Of a DNA stretch of 62,837 nt, positions 15,772 through 25,402 are shown piece after piece. Source of the DNA: an archaeon. Its GTDB lineage: Archaea > Nanobdellota > Nanobdellia > SCGC-AAA011-G17 > GW2011-AR17. Both the position numbers and the translations under genes were made by a program. The notes beneath the pieces were generated by a model. It saw only the letters and a list, made by a program, of their open reading frames with translations, was not told where the DNA came from and did not search any database. The stretch spans positions 1 through 62,837 of the forward strand of contig JABHYY010000004.1 of the NCBI GenBank assembly GCA_018653605.1, in the 5' to 3' direction. Position 1 is the first letter of the stretch. Each line of letters opens with the position of its first letter.

Positions 15772-16997
15772 TTTTTCTTCGCTCTTACTGATTCTTTATA
15801 GATAGCAGTGATCCAATGCATACTCCTTAACAAAGGATATACTGAAATATATAAAGCTAATGCAAAAGGATATTTCCACTTCTCTTTTAAATTTTTATGT
15901 GCTAAATGATAAATAGCAAATGCAATAAAAAAGGAAATTACAATAGGAAAAACAAGATTTATGTCTAGATTAAATATAACTTCCTTCAATGATGGAAACT
16001 CAAATGCAATAATTTCCCATTTAATGATTAAGAATCTTTCAACATAAGATATAATTCTTCTAATCAACTCATAACTCATCATAACAACCAATAAAATAAT
16101 TGTTCCCAAAGTAAGAATGTTGACAGGATACTGAAAAGTACCCATTGAACCATACTCCTTATTCATAAACATCTTTTTGTATTTCACATTATTATAAATA
16201 AAACCTCTAAACCAACGAACTCTTTGATTCCACAAGGACTTGAAAGTATTTGGTACCTTTGTATAAGTAATACTTCCCACAGCAATTCTCACTTTATATC
16301 CAAGACTTTGTAATCTCATTGCCATTTCAAGATCTTCAGTTATGTTTTCTTCATCAAACCCTCCATGTTTATCAAAAATCTTTTTTCTATAGAGGCTAAG
16401 TGCACCAGGAGTAACATGCAAAGTTTCAATTTTAGACATTAAAGTCCTCATAAAAGTAGAAAATATGTACTCTAAGTGTTGAATTTTTTCATAAAGATTT
16501 GTTGGTTTTGTTACTTTGATTGTACTTATTACAGCACCAATTCTTTCACTATCAAATTCAGGTATTATTTCTTTTAAACATTCTTTCAATAAAATTGTAT
16601 CAGCATCAACACACCCAGCAAATTCTCCAGTTGCATGTGCCAAACCTGCATTAAAAGCATGCGCTTTTGTGTGTGAAGATTCATGTTCTTTTTTCACAAG
16701 TTTAATATTCAAATCCTTGTATCTTTTGATTAACCTTTTTGCAACATCCCAAGTATCATCTTTAGAACCATGATCAACTATAATAACTTGGATTTTGTTT
16801 TTAGGATAATCTAAGTTAGCAATAGAATGTATTGTTTTAGGTAATCCCTCTTCTTCATTATGTGCTGGAACAACTAAACTAATAGTAGGAAAATGTTTGA
16901 TTTTACTAACAATTTTATCTTTTTTAAGGATTATATGTAACCAAAATATACCTAAATATAAACCTATAAAAGATGCAACCCATATTACCCATTTCAT
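15765..16997 (-). CDS. GT2-family membrane glycosyltransferase
   Basis: 410 residues. N-terminal helix, GT-A domain (about 38-265), then three or four C-terminal membrane helices. Motifs: D75-H-G-S, D131-A-D133 (metal/sugar-nucleotide), T-E-D (220-222, catalytic base) and Q258-x-x-R261-W262. This Q-x-x-R-W set marks processive or polyprenol-linked GT2 enzymes such as cellulose/hyaluronan synthase or dolichol-phosphate types. It likely builds surface glycans at the membrane. It overlaps both neighbours (4 and 7 nt) and belongs to the operon from 20464 to 15109. Confidence 0.85.
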   Translation of the reverse strand: MKWVIWVASFIGLYLGIFWLHIILKKDKIVSKIKHFPTISLVVPAHNEEEGLPKTIHSIANLDYPKNKIQVIIVDHGSKDDTWDVAKRLIKRYKDLNIKLVKKEHESSHTKAHAFNAGLAHATGEFAGCVDADTILLKECLKEIIPEFDSERIGAVISTIKVTKPTNLYEKIQHLEYIFSTFMRTLMSKIETLHVTPGALSLYRKKIFDKHGGFDEENITEDLEMAMRLQSLGYKVRIAVGSITYTKVPNTFKSLWNQRVRWFRGFIYNNVKYKKMFMNKEYGSMGTFQYPVNILTLGTIILLVVMMSYELIRRIISYVERFLIIKWEIIAFEFPSLKEVIFNLDINLVFPIVISFFIAFAIYHLAHKNLKEKWKYPFALALYISVYPLLRSMHWITAIYKESVRAKKKW

Positions 16998-18379
16998 TCT
17001 TCTTTAGTAACTTCCCAAATTTCTACTCCTTCTCTATAATAAATCTTATTAAATTGATTTGTATACTCTAAAAGGAATAATAAACCTTGGGTATCATAAT
17101 CCCAAATTTCTTCTTTTAATTCTTCATCTACCCAAACATATTTGATATCATATTTTTCAATAAACAAACTAGCATTTTCAACATCTCTTGTGTAAAAGAA
17201 GTTTGTTGAATCTTCATATCTTTCATTAACTTCTGGAGCAAATTTATATTGAGAATCCATAACATTTGGTTGTCCAGCAGAGTTAATCCAAATACCTCTA
17301 GTATAATCTGAGAACACAACACCTTGTTCTTGTTTTTCTAAGAATTCTAAAGCCTTGACAACCCCTTCATTTGGACCTTCTTCAATTAGATTATTAAATT
17401 GTGCAAGACATGAAAAGGCAACACCACACATAATAATAATTAAAACAAATTTTTTCAAAGTATCATTGTTCCACCTCTTTATTCGAAGCATGTGGTAAAG
17501 ACCATAACCTCCAATAACAACAATAAACAAGTTCAATAAAACTAAAACATCTTGTTTAAGATAACTAAAAATAGAAAGGAATACTAAACTAGCAACAAGA
17601 AATTTATTCTCATATTTATTTTTCCAGCTAACCAATATACCAATTGCAGCAAGAGTAATAACAAAAATACCCAAACCAAAACTACTACCCAAATCAAAAA
17701 CCATTCTTTTGAAAGGATCAAAACTAAAACCTCCAAAACTCCCTGGCCATCCAGCAGAAAAGATAAAATAACCATAGTATAAAATACTAGTTATAACTCC
17801 TAATAATAACAATAAAATAAAATGATTCTGGCTCTTTTTTTCATTATATTGCATATAGAAGAATAATACAATAAGTAAGCTAGCACATAAGATAACATTA
17901 AATAAAGGCAATATTAAAACCAATGGAATAGTCCATAAACTTTTTTTCATAAACAAATAAAATGTTAACAAACAAATGAATAGAGGTAAGAATAAAGCAT
18001 TTGTAAAACTAAATAGATACACAAAACAAGGAGACAACAAAAATAACAACAAACTCATGTTTCTAACCTTTCTACTAATCTCTAATTTTTTCAATATTAA
18101 TCCAAAAATAATAAAACTAAGCAAACCAAATATAAAAGGTAAGAGATAAATAAGAATACTTGGAGCAAAACTCATTGCTAGTGGAACTCCCCAATCATAT
18201 GCAGCAAATCTTCCAGAGTAACTTAAATTATCAGTTAATCCAACGTCTTCTGCTAGTCTCAAAAATAAGAAAGGTTCCTCCCCAACAAAACTATCTCCAT
18301 TCGACCATCTAATAGCTGGAACTATAAGTAACACAATGATACAAGCTAGTATCAATCCAATATTAACATATTTTTTCAT
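16994..18379 (-). CDS. GT-C-like polytopic membrane glycosyltransferase, second of a tandem pair
   Basis: 461 residues from the ATG at 18379 (longer ORF to 18430 would overlap the upstream gene by 68 nt). About 10-11 membrane helices, with an N-terminal outside loop containing E-E-P-F-L-F-L-R and a soluble C-terminal tail with V-V-F-S-D-Y then P-N-V-M-D-S-Q. This matches the upstream gene in layout: loop acidic motif plus Arg, tail D-S-Q. The layout is that of GT-C enzymes (STT3/PMT type), which use lipid-linked sugars. Likely N- or O-glycosylation of surface proteins; exact reaction unknown. Confidence 0.6.
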   Translation of the reverse strand: MKKYVNIGLILACIIVLLIVPAIRWSNGDSFVGEEPFLFLRLAEDVGLTDNLSYSGRFAAYDWGVPLAMSFAPSILIYLLPFIFGLLSFIIFGLILKKLEISRKVRNMSLLLFLLSPCFVYLFSFTNALFLPLFICLLTFYLFMKKSLWTIPLVLILPLFNVILCASLLIVLFFYMQYNEKKSQNHFILLLLLGVITSILYYGYFIFSAGWPGSFGGFSFDPFKRMVFDLGSSFGLGIFVITLAAIGILVSWKNKYENKFLVASLVFLSIFSYLKQDVLVLLNLFIVVIGGYGLYHMLRIKRWNNDTLKKFVLIIIMCGVAFSCLAQFNNLIEEGPNEGVVKALEFLEKQEQGVVFSDYTRGIWINSAGQPNVMDSQYKFAPEVNERYEDSTNFFYTRDVENASLFIEKYDIKYVWVDEELKEEIWDYDTQGLLFLLEYTNQFNKIYYREGVEIWEVTKEE

Positions 18380-19829
18380 AGACTTTTGCTTTTTCATTTT
18401 CATATACCAGTTCAAAACAAGTTTCATCACTCACATAAGTGATTTCTTCAATACCAAACATTTCTTGTGTTTTTTCTGAAAAATAAATATAATCAACTTC
18501 ATACTTACTTAACTCCACACCAGCCTTATACAAAGATTCAGTTGTATAAATTAAATCAATATCATAATACCTATCAGGAGCTAATAAAAATTGAGAGTCA
18601 ATAACATTAGCTCTATTTGCTAACTCTAAAATTAAATTGCCTTCGAAAACATTACCTAAAACAACACTATTTTCAGGGGAATTTTCACTTATCCATGTTA
18701 AAGCATCAACTTCTTCAGATGACACACCATTATCAATAACATCATTTGCATTGATCACTGAAGGAATCATTAATGAAACAACAGTAACAAACATTATAAC
18801 AACAATAACCAATGATGAATACTTAACAACTTTTGTTAATTTAAAATACTCAATTATCTCTTTGATAGTAATAGTTGAAGCAATACAAAGTAAAATAGCT
18901 AAAAACATAACTCCTACTTCATATGGAATCAATCTTAAAATTAATAAAACAATATCTGAAAGTATAACAGCACCCAACAAGTAAATTTCTTTTTTATTCT
19001 CTTTTGAAAGTGCCAAACCCAATCCAACAAACCCTAAAACAATTGGTAAAAAACCAATATTGTAAATTAAACCTATGATATCAAAATCCTTAAAATAATT
19101 AGCATATAACTCTGCAGGGATATTCTGCCACAAAGCACCCAATGCACCGTCTATATATAGATTTTTGAATAAGATCAAATTAATTAAAATAGTCAATAGG
19201 AAGAAGAAAATAATTGATTCAGTCATTTCTTTCCTAATAATTATAGACTCAGCAATAACCAAAATTAAGAAAATTAATAGAGTTAATAGCATCAAAAAAT
19301 TCATTGGATCTAAAAGAACAACTAAGAATGAAAGAATAATAAACATAGGAATCCTTTTTCTAATATCAAAGAAAGTGTATATTAACAAAAGTGTTAGTGG
19401 AACATAAATAGAATACAAAGAAATTTGATTAAGTGTTAAAGCAATATAAGTAGGAATAAATGCAGAGATCAAAGCACCAAAGAGTGCAGCCTTAGTATTC
19501 TTAGTTAAATGTCTAGCTATAATAAACACAAAGAAAACTACAAAACTTGCTAAGAAAGCAGGTATGATTTTATACACCAGCACACTCGGTAAAAGCAGTC
19601 CTAAGAGAGCTAAAAAATAATGCCAAACATGTGTATTCAAAATATAATTCCCTTCATAACTCATCTCATCATATATCAAAGGTTTAAAATTTTCTTCTAT
19701 ATATTCAGAATGTCTTAATTCAAAATAAGCATCATCACTACTATAGTGAGAAACTTGTAAACTAAAAAATAATTGAAACCCTAAACTTACTAAAAATATT
19801 AATAATAATATCAAATATTCTTTTTTCAT
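18363..19829 (-). CDS. GT-C-like polytopic membrane glycosyltransferase, first of a tandem pair
   Basis: 488 residues starting at 19829, where TAATG joins the ScpB stop to this start. Eleven or so membrane helices. The first outside loop has S-D-D-A-Y-F-E-L-R-H, close to the D-D-x-Y-x-x-x-R loop of STT3/AglB oligosaccharyltransferases. The C-terminal soluble part has N-S-V-V-L-G-N and N-V-I-D-S-Q-F, as in the next gene. No clear WWDYG motif is seen, so it may be a GT-C relative rather than an oligosaccharyltransferase proper. In operon with ScpB upstream and GT2 downstream. Confidence 0.6.
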   Translation of the reverse strand: MKKEYLILLLIFLVSLGFQLFFSLQVSHYSSDDAYFELRHSEYIEENFKPLIYDEMSYEGNYILNTHVWHYFLALLGLLLPSVLVYKIIPAFLASFVVFFVFIIARHLTKNTKAALFGALISAFIPTYIALTLNQISLYSIYVPLTLLLIYTFFDIRKRIPMFIILSFLVVLLDPMNFLMLLTLLIFLILVIAESIIIRKEMTESIIFFFLLTILINLILFKNLYIDGALGALWQNIPAELYANYFKDFDIIGLIYNIGFLPIVLGFVGLGLALSKENKKEIYLLGAVILSDIVLLILRLIPYEVGVMFLAILLCIASTITIKEIIEYFKLTKVVKYSSLVIVVIMFVTVVSLMIPSVINANDVIDNGVSSEEVDALTWISENSPENSVVLGNVFEGNLILELANRANVIDSQFLLAPDRYYDIDLIYTTESLYKAGVELSKYEVDYIYFSEKTQEMFGIEEITYVSDETCFELVYENEKAKVYEKIC

Positions 19830-20464
19830 TATTCTACAACAATACCCCAATCATCTTTGATTTCTGGTTTAGTCTCAATCCTCTTTTGCAATCTCTTTTC
19901 CCTTCTTGCCTCTTTTCTATTTTCTTTCTCTTCCTCTTTCATCTCTTCAAATGAATGTTTTTCTAAAGCAATTTCTTTTGTTTCTTGCAATTTTTCCTTA
20001 AGAGTATCTTCAACAACATCAAAATAATCATAAAAAGTTGGTGTTAATTTTAACAGCCTGGTTCTACCTTTTTTTTCAGAACCAAGAAAACCCTTTTCTT
20101 TCAAAGCCTTAATATGGTCATAAGCAGTATTCCCTCTCATCTTAATAATATCTGATTGTAGAATAGGTTGTTTGTAAGCAATAATTGCTAATGTTGCTTG
20201 TGTTGGAGCATCTAATTCAGTCCCAGCCGCCAAATCAGTAGTCAAATAATTATAATTTTTTCTTATATTCAGTTTAAATTTACCATTTTCTTCAAAAATA
20301 TCTAGCCCAGACTCCTTACTTTCATAATATCCCTTAAGCCCTTTCAAGGCATCTTTAACAATACCCACACTACCCAAATTACAAAAATTAGCAATTTCCT
20401 CATAACTCATGAATTTACCAGTAATGAACAGTACAGCCTCTACCTTATTTTTTATATCTTGCAT
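19829..20464 (-). CDS. scpB: ScpB, chromosome segregation and condensation protein
   Basis: 211 residues. Two winged-helix domains fit ScpB: the first (about 3-75) starts I-K-N-K-V-E-A-V-L-F-I-T-G, the second (about 85-160) has A-P-T-Q-A-T-L-A-I-I-A-Y-K-Q-P-I and R-G-N-T-A-Y-D-H-I-K-A-L-K-E-K-G-F-L, the ScpB signature. A charged coiled tail follows. ScpB with ScpA forms the kleisin part of SMC complexes. ScpA and SMC are not in the window. It starts the operon with the two GT-C genes, an odd pairing. Confidence 0.85.
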   Translation of the reverse strand: MQDIKNKVEAVLFITGKFMSYEEIANFCNLGSVGIVKDALKGLKGYYESKESGLDIFEENGKFKLNIRKNYNYLTTDLAAGTELDAPTQATLAIIAYKQPILQSDIIKMRGNTAYDHIKALKEKGFLGSEKKGRTRLLKLTPTFYDYFDVVEDTLKEKLQETKEIALEKHSFEEMKEEEKENRKEARREKRLQKRIETKPEIKDDWGIVVE

Positions 20465-20517
20465 GTTAGATAATTAAAAGGAGATTTGTTTAAAAATATT
20501 GTGCTTTTCTTTATAAA

Positions 20518-21363
20518 TCAATGTTTATAGACCTCTCTATCAAGGTAATTTTTCATTACTTTTTCACTACAGAAGAATATCTTAGCTGGCAATTTTTCAA
20601 AACTAAACCATTGCCACTCAGTTATTTCATCAGGTTCCATAACCTGTGGTTCACCATCAAAATGATAACATAAAAATCCAGCTGTTACAAAATGTGCATC
20701 ATGAACTCTATCATTTGTAAAACTAATTAATCTTAAATTCTCTTTATCCACTTTAATCCCTGTTTCTTCAAGCACTTCTCTATAAGCACCATCTTCAAAA
20801 CTCTCACCAAAGTGTAACTTGCCACCAGGCATTGTCCAAGTACCTTCACCATGTAAATCACTATCAGCCTTTTCAGCAACATCATGCCTTTTACCCAAAA
20901 GCACTCTCCCTTCTTTCAACAACATAACACCAAATCCAGCACCAACTCTTTTATCTTCCTTTAATGCTAACTTAGCTTCTTTCTTTATACCTTGTATTAA
21001 ATCTAAACTATCTAACTCTTCCACTCCAACCCATTTAAACTCTTCAAAATCTCTTTGGTCCAATACAACATTAAAACTTTTGGCTTTAACTAAAAATGAA
21101 GCACCAACAACATTATGCCCATCAGGCCTTACAAAAGTAAAATCCTCTAAATACTTTTTCCAATCTTCAATTTCCAATCCAACCTCTTCATAAACCTCTC
21201 TTTTCAAAGCTTCAAGAATAGTTTGTCCTCTCTCAACCTTGCCTCCAGGAACAGTCCACTTTCCAGGAAACGCAATTTCATCATTTCTCCTTTTTACAAC
21301 TAAAATTTTATCCTTGTCTTTAATAAAAGCAGTCACTGCAACAATATGTTTTTTATCTTCCAT
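20518..21363 (-). CDS. Double Nudix hydrolase
   Basis: 281 residues: two complete Nudix domains in tandem. Nudix boxes (G-x5-E-x7-R-E-U-x-E-E-x-G-U) begin at G41 (G-K-V-E-R-G-Q-T... R-E-V-Y-E-E-V-G-L) and at G181 (G-K-L-H-F-G-E-S...R-E-V-L-E-E-T-G-I). Both keep all catalytic Glu residues, so both should be active on NDP-X substrates, perhaps damaged nucleotides or sugar nucleotides. Fusion of two Nudix domains is less common than a single domain. No operon partner; ends 54 nt before ScpB. Confidence 0.85.
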   Translation of the reverse strand: MEDKKHIVAVTAFIKDKDKILVVKRRNDEIAFPGKWTVPGGKVERGQTILEALKREVYEEVGLEIEDWKKYLEDFTFVRPDGHNVVGASFLVKAKSFNVVLDQRDFEEFKWVGVEELDSLDLIQGIKKEAKLALKEDKRVGAGFGVMLLKEGRVLLGKRHDVAEKADSDLHGEGTWTMPGGKLHFGESFEDGAYREVLEETGIKVDKENLRLISFTNDRVHDAHFVTAGFLCYHFDGEPQVMEPDEITEWQWFSFEKLPAKIFFCSEKVMKNYLDREVYKH

Positions 21364-21399
21364 TAAATAAAGAATAATTTAGAATTATTTAAAGATATA

Positions 21400-22890
21400 T
21401 TAACTCAAAGCAAACCTTAACAGAGCACCAACCTTGCCCAAATCTCTTAACTGCTTCCCTTCAGAAGTATCAGTAGAAATAACTTGCAATTCACAACCAG
21501 TTTCTTCACACTTTTCCTCAAGCATATCCATGGTTTCCTCATCCAAATCCTCAGAAGCCAACAAAATTTCAACAGCACCAAACTCTAAAGCTTTCTTAAC
21601 CTCATCGAGACCATAAGAAATTTTCTCAGGTTCAACAGACAACATTTTCAAAAACCTTTCCATCAATTTTCTCTCTTGTGCAATAGCTTCATCAGCAAGA
21701 ACATCTTGGCTTTTTTCAACTAGCTCCTTCAAACCAAACTCTCCAGTATAACTTAAATCTTGAATAGAAATAATTTTCCTTTTCAGTTGATCATTCAAAT
21801 AACCTCTATCAATAAACATTTCTTTATACTGTCCTGGCCCACCAATCAAAATTCCTTTCAACTCTTTAATAGTCAAAAAAGCTTTTTGTGCACTATCATT
21901 CACCCTGTTAAAAAATTCTTTTGTAGCTTCTTCTCTAATCCTTGCAAACCTCTGTGCAGAATTATGTACAACAACACCTTCAGCAACAAAATTTTTACTT
22001 TCAACTTCAATATCAATAAGTGTAACTGGTTTATCTTCAGATTTCACATCATTAATTGTGACAGGAGCACCCTTTGCATTCAAAAGATCCATACCAACCT
22101 CCAACTCAGAAGCAGCCTTTTCAGTTCCATCAACTAAAAAGAAAACATGGTCAGCAGAACATTTTATTTCTTCTTCAGCATAACTAATTCTATACAATTT
22201 ATCTTTAACACTTTCCCATGTTTTTACAACTTTAGAAACAATAAATTCTCTCTTTTCAAAATCAAAACTTTTAACTTCATCTCCTTCTTCAATATCACAT
22301 AACATAACAAACTGTCCATCAGCCATTTCAATAGAGGTTTCAGCATCTAAACACTGTCCTCCTGCTTTAGTTTTACCTGGAACAGCAGAACGCATAGAAT
22401 TCAACTCTTCAATTTGAGTACCTTTCAAAAAACCAACAGATGCATCTCTTCTATCCATAACAATTAAACCATAAGTTTCTGAAACATCCATCATCCCTTT
22501 GATAATTTCCAAAACAAAACTTTGGTCACAACGATAAATCCTTGTATTCAAAGGAGTAGGTGGTTCAAAACTATACACTTGAATATCAACTTTCCCCTCT
22601 TTATCAGAAACATTCCCTGAAAAAACAGCCAAACCATTTTTTGGAGTTGCCTTAAACAATTTAAGGTGCCTAATCATTCTTTCTAAAGAATCAATAACAT
22701 GCTTTTGTGTAGTTTTATCTTTAATATTTGTAGCAGTACCTTGCTCTTGCATCAAATGATTAATAATCTTAACAATATCATATCCAGCTGGAATATAAAC
22801 ACTAACTAACTCAGTGTGCCTTCCTCTAACTTTCTCTAACTTCCTTACAAATTTTTTCAGCTTTTGTTTTTCTTTTGTGGATATAGCCAT
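21400..22890 (-). CDS. prf1: Translation termination factor aRF1 with in-frame mini-intein
   Basis: 496 residues = 365-residue aRF1 plus a 131-residue intein. Release-factor motifs: N-I-K at 55-57 (NIKD here, where NIKS is usual), Y119-x-C121-x-x-x-F125 for stop-codon reading, and catalytic G177-G-Q179 for peptidyl-tRNA hydrolysis. The intein starts at Cys180 and the host sequence resumes with S-A-Q-R-F-A-R at 311. The C-terminal domain contains D-E-V-K-K-A-L-E-F-G-A-V-E-I-L-L, as in eRF1/Pelota. SD AAGGAGA precedes the ATG on the minus strand. Without splicing the GGQ loop would be blocked. Confidence 0.9.
   Translation of the reverse strand: MAISTKEKQKLKKFVRKLEKVRGRHTELVSVYIPAGYDIVKIINHLMQEQGTATNIKDKTTQKHVIDSLERMIRHLKLFKATPKNGLAVFSGNVSDKEGKVDIQVYSFEPPTPLNTRIYRCDQSFVLEIIKGMMDVSETYGLIVMDRRDASVGFLKGTQIEELNSMRSAVPGKTKAGGQCLDAETSIEMADGQFVMLCDIEEGDEVKSFDFEKREFIVSKVVKTWESVKDKLYRISYAEEEIKCSADHVFFLVDGTEKAASELEVGMDLLNAKGAPVTINDVKSEDKPVTLIDIEVESKNFVAEGVVVHNSAQRFARIREEATKEFFNRVNDSAQKAFLTIKELKGILIGGPGQYKEMFIDRGYLNDQLKRKIISIQDLSYTGEFGLKELVEKSQDVLADEAIAQERKLMERFLKMLSVEPEKISYGLDEVKKALEFGAVEILLASEDLDEETMDMLEEKCEETGCELQVISTDTSEGKQLRDLGKVGALLRFALS
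21961..22353 (-). other. Mini-intein inserted directly after GGQ of aRF1
   Basis: 131 residues (aRF1 residues 180-310). Block A: C-L-D-A-E-T-S-I with catalytic Cys1. Block B: C-S-A-D-H-V-F-F, with the His that assists the first N-S shift. Blocks F/G: V-T-L-I-D-I-E-V and the end V-V-V-H-N, penultimate His and terminal Asn for cyclisation. The +1 extein residue is Ser311. There is no room for a homing endonuclease, so this is a mini-intein and cannot home by itself. All residues needed for splicing are present. Confidence 0.9.
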
Positions 22891-22929
22891 TATTATCTCC
22901 TTATATTAACAAACTTTTAAGCTTTGTTG

Positions 22930-25305
22930 TTACAAAACGATCTTCAATTTTTCACCAAAGCTAATTTTTTCAGCTTTAGTTACAGCTTTAAGATCATCAA
23001 TAAAACCTTTAACCTCATCCTCTTTCATATCAAGGATAATCTCTTTAACAGGTTCTTTTAATGAAACTTTCTTCTCAGACTTAATCTTTCTCACTTGAGA
23101 AATAACTTCAACTAACTTATCACCAGTCTTTTCTAATTTTTCATCAACTAATTTAGAATCATGCTTTGGCCAAGAACTAATATGTATAGACTTGTCTTTT
23201 TCAATATTTTTGAAATATAATTGGTAAATCTCTTCTGTGATAAAAGGTGTAATTGGTGCCATCATTTTTAATACAGATAATAATGAATTGTAGAGTGCAT
23301 ATTGTGCACTTTTTTTGCCTTCTTCTCCTCTCTTATCTGGATTATACAACCTATCTTTAGAAATTTCTAAATAATTATCACAAAAATCATGCCAAAAGAA
23401 GTTTTCAGTTTCACTTTTACATTTAGAATATTCATACTGTTCAAAATTAGTTGTGCTCACTTTGATAACTTTTTGAAGTTTTGATAATAACCAAGAATCA
23501 AAAGCATCTAACTTAGCCTTTTTACCATCATATCCCTCCAGATGCATAATACCAAACTTTGAAGCATTCCATAATTTTGTAACAAATTTCTGACCAGTTA
23601 AAACATCCTTTTCTTGATAAGAAAGATCTTCACCTAATTTAGCAGTAGCTGACCAAAACCTAAACGCATCAGCACTATACTTTGAAATAACATCTTGTGC
23701 AACAACAAAATTATTTTTACTTTTAGACATTTTTTTACCTTTTGGATCAAGACCATGTCCAGAAATCATAACATCTGTCCAAGGAATATTATTGTGATGA
23801 TAATATGATTTAACAATTGTATAAAATGCCCAAGTCCTAATAATGTCATGAGCTTGTGGTCTCAAGGACATTGGCAAAATCCCTTTATCTTTTCCTCCCC
23901 AATCTTCATTAATTTCAGGAGTACAAGAAGAAGTCATCCAAGTATCTAAAACATCTTCCTCTGGAATAATATCATTTGATCCACATTTACATTTTCCTTT
24001 ATATTTTTGCTCCATTGGATCAACTGGCAAGTCTTTTTCATCAGCTAAAAGAACTTCACCACATTTTTTACAGTACCATATAGGGAATGGAACTCCATAA
24101 TATCTTTGCCTAGAAATTCCCCAATTCCATTGTAAGTTTTTAACCCAATGCTCATAACGAACTTTCATATGTGCTGGATACCAATTAGTTTTATTTGCAA
24201 TTTCAATTAATTCTTTTTTCTTATCTAGAACTTTAATTTGCCACTGTGGCTTTTGTAAAAATTCAATCTCAGTACCACACCTTTCGTGAACATTTACAGC
24301 ATGACTTATATCTTTTTGTCCAGTTAATAATTTATTCTCTTTAAGATCATTAATAATTTCTTTTCTTGCTTCTTTTGCTTTCATCCCTTCATACTTCCCA
24401 GCCAACTTATTCAATTTTCCATCCTCAGCAAGAACAACTCTAGTTTCCAGTTTATGTTTTAACCATTTTTCAACATCTTCTTTATCACCAAAAGTACAAA
24501 CCATCATCAATCCAGTACCTTTATCTAATTCTACAGCTTCATCACTCAAAATAGGAACTTCATAATCAAACAAAGGAACTTTAGCCTTCTTACCTTTCAA
24601 TTTTTTATACCTTTTATCATCAGGATGGAAAAATAATCCAACACAAGCTGGAACTAATTCGGGTCTTGTAGTAGAAATGACCAAATCCTGATCTCCACAT
24701 TTGAAAATAATATCATTAAAAGCAGAATTCAAATCAGAACTTTCCAAATCAGCTTGAGCAATAGTTGTTTGACAATGCACACACCAAAGAGTAGGCATAT
24801 CCGTTCTTTCTAACCTATCTTTTTTATACAAATCAATAAAAGACTTTTGAGCAACTCTTCTAGCTCTATCACCAATTGTATGATATAATAAACTCCAATC
24901 AATTGAAAATCCTAGCCTTGTAAACAAATCATAGTAAGTTTTACCTGTTTTTTCAGTCTCTTTTAAACATAATTTAATAAATTCACTTTTAGTAATTTTA
25001 GATTTGTCAACCTTATGTTTTGTTTCAACAAACCTTTCAGTAGGCAAACCATTATCATCATAACCCATTGGAAAGAAAACTTCTCTTCCAAGCATTCTTT
25101 GAAACCTTGCAACAAATTCAAACTGAGAATAATGCATTCCATGGCCAACATGCAAATGGTCTGCTGAAGCATAAGGTGGTGGTGTGTCAATTGAGTAAAC
25201 TTTCTTTTTAGAATTAGGATTATATTGGAATATTTTATTCTCTAACCAATACTTCTGCCATTTTTCCTCTTGTACTTGAGCATCATACTTTTTAGGTAGT
25301 TCCAT
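22930..25305 (-). CDS. valS: Valine--tRNA ligase
   Basis: 791 residues, class I synthetase. HIGH-type motif H52-V-G-H55 and K-M-S-K-S near residues 523-527 are intact. Zinc-type Cys pairs (C-K-K-C, then C-K-C-G) sit in the archaeal insertion near 405-435. The editing-domain segment T-T-R-P-E-L-V-P-A-C-V-G is typical of ValRS, and the anticodon-binding helical domain ends with a K/E-rich tail. A little short compared with the ~860-950 residues of many ValRS because the C-terminal coiled coil is reduced. Divergent from the Cys-rich secreted protein gene; TATA near 25319-25331. Confidence 0.9.
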   Translation of the reverse strand: MELPKKYDAQVQEEKWQKYWLENKIFQYNPNSKKKVYSIDTPPPYASADHLHVGHGMHYSQFEFVARFQRMLGREVFFPMGYDDNGLPTERFVETKHKVDKSKITKSEFIKLCLKETEKTGKTYYDLFTRLGFSIDWSLLYHTIGDRARRVAQKSFIDLYKKDRLERTDMPTLWCVHCQTTIAQADLESSDLNSAFNDIIFKCGDQDLVISTTRPELVPACVGLFFHPDDKRYKKLKGKKAKVPLFDYEVPILSDEAVELDKGTGLMMVCTFGDKEDVEKWLKHKLETRVVLAEDGKLNKLAGKYEGMKAKEARKEIINDLKENKLLTGQKDISHAVNVHERCGTEIEFLQKPQWQIKVLDKKKELIEIANKTNWYPAHMKVRYEHWVKNLQWNWGISRQRYYGVPFPIWYCKKCGEVLLADEKDLPVDPMEQKYKGKCKCGSNDIIPEEDVLDTWMTSSCTPEINEDWGGKDKGILPMSLRPQAHDIIRTWAFYTIVKSYYHHNNIPWTDVMISGHGLDPKGKKMSKSKNNFVVAQDVISKYSADAFRFWSATAKLGEDLSYQEKDVLTGQKFVTKLWNASKFGIMHLEGYDGKKAKLDAFDSWLLSKLQKVIKVSTTNFEQYEYSKCKSETENFFWHDFCDNYLEISKDRLYNPDKRGEEGKKSAQYALYNSLLSVLKMMAPITPFITEEIYQLYFKNIEKDKSIHISSWPKHDSKLVDEKLEKTGDKLVEVISQVRKIKSEKKVSLKEPVKEIILDMKEDEVKGFIDDLKAVTKAEKISFGEKLKIVL

Positions 25306-25402
25306 ACACTCCGAAGAAATTATATAAATTTAAAAGCTTTTCTAAAGACGCAACTTATATATACAATAAAAGCCTACAAATAGGCAAAAGGGGGTTATTT
25401 AA

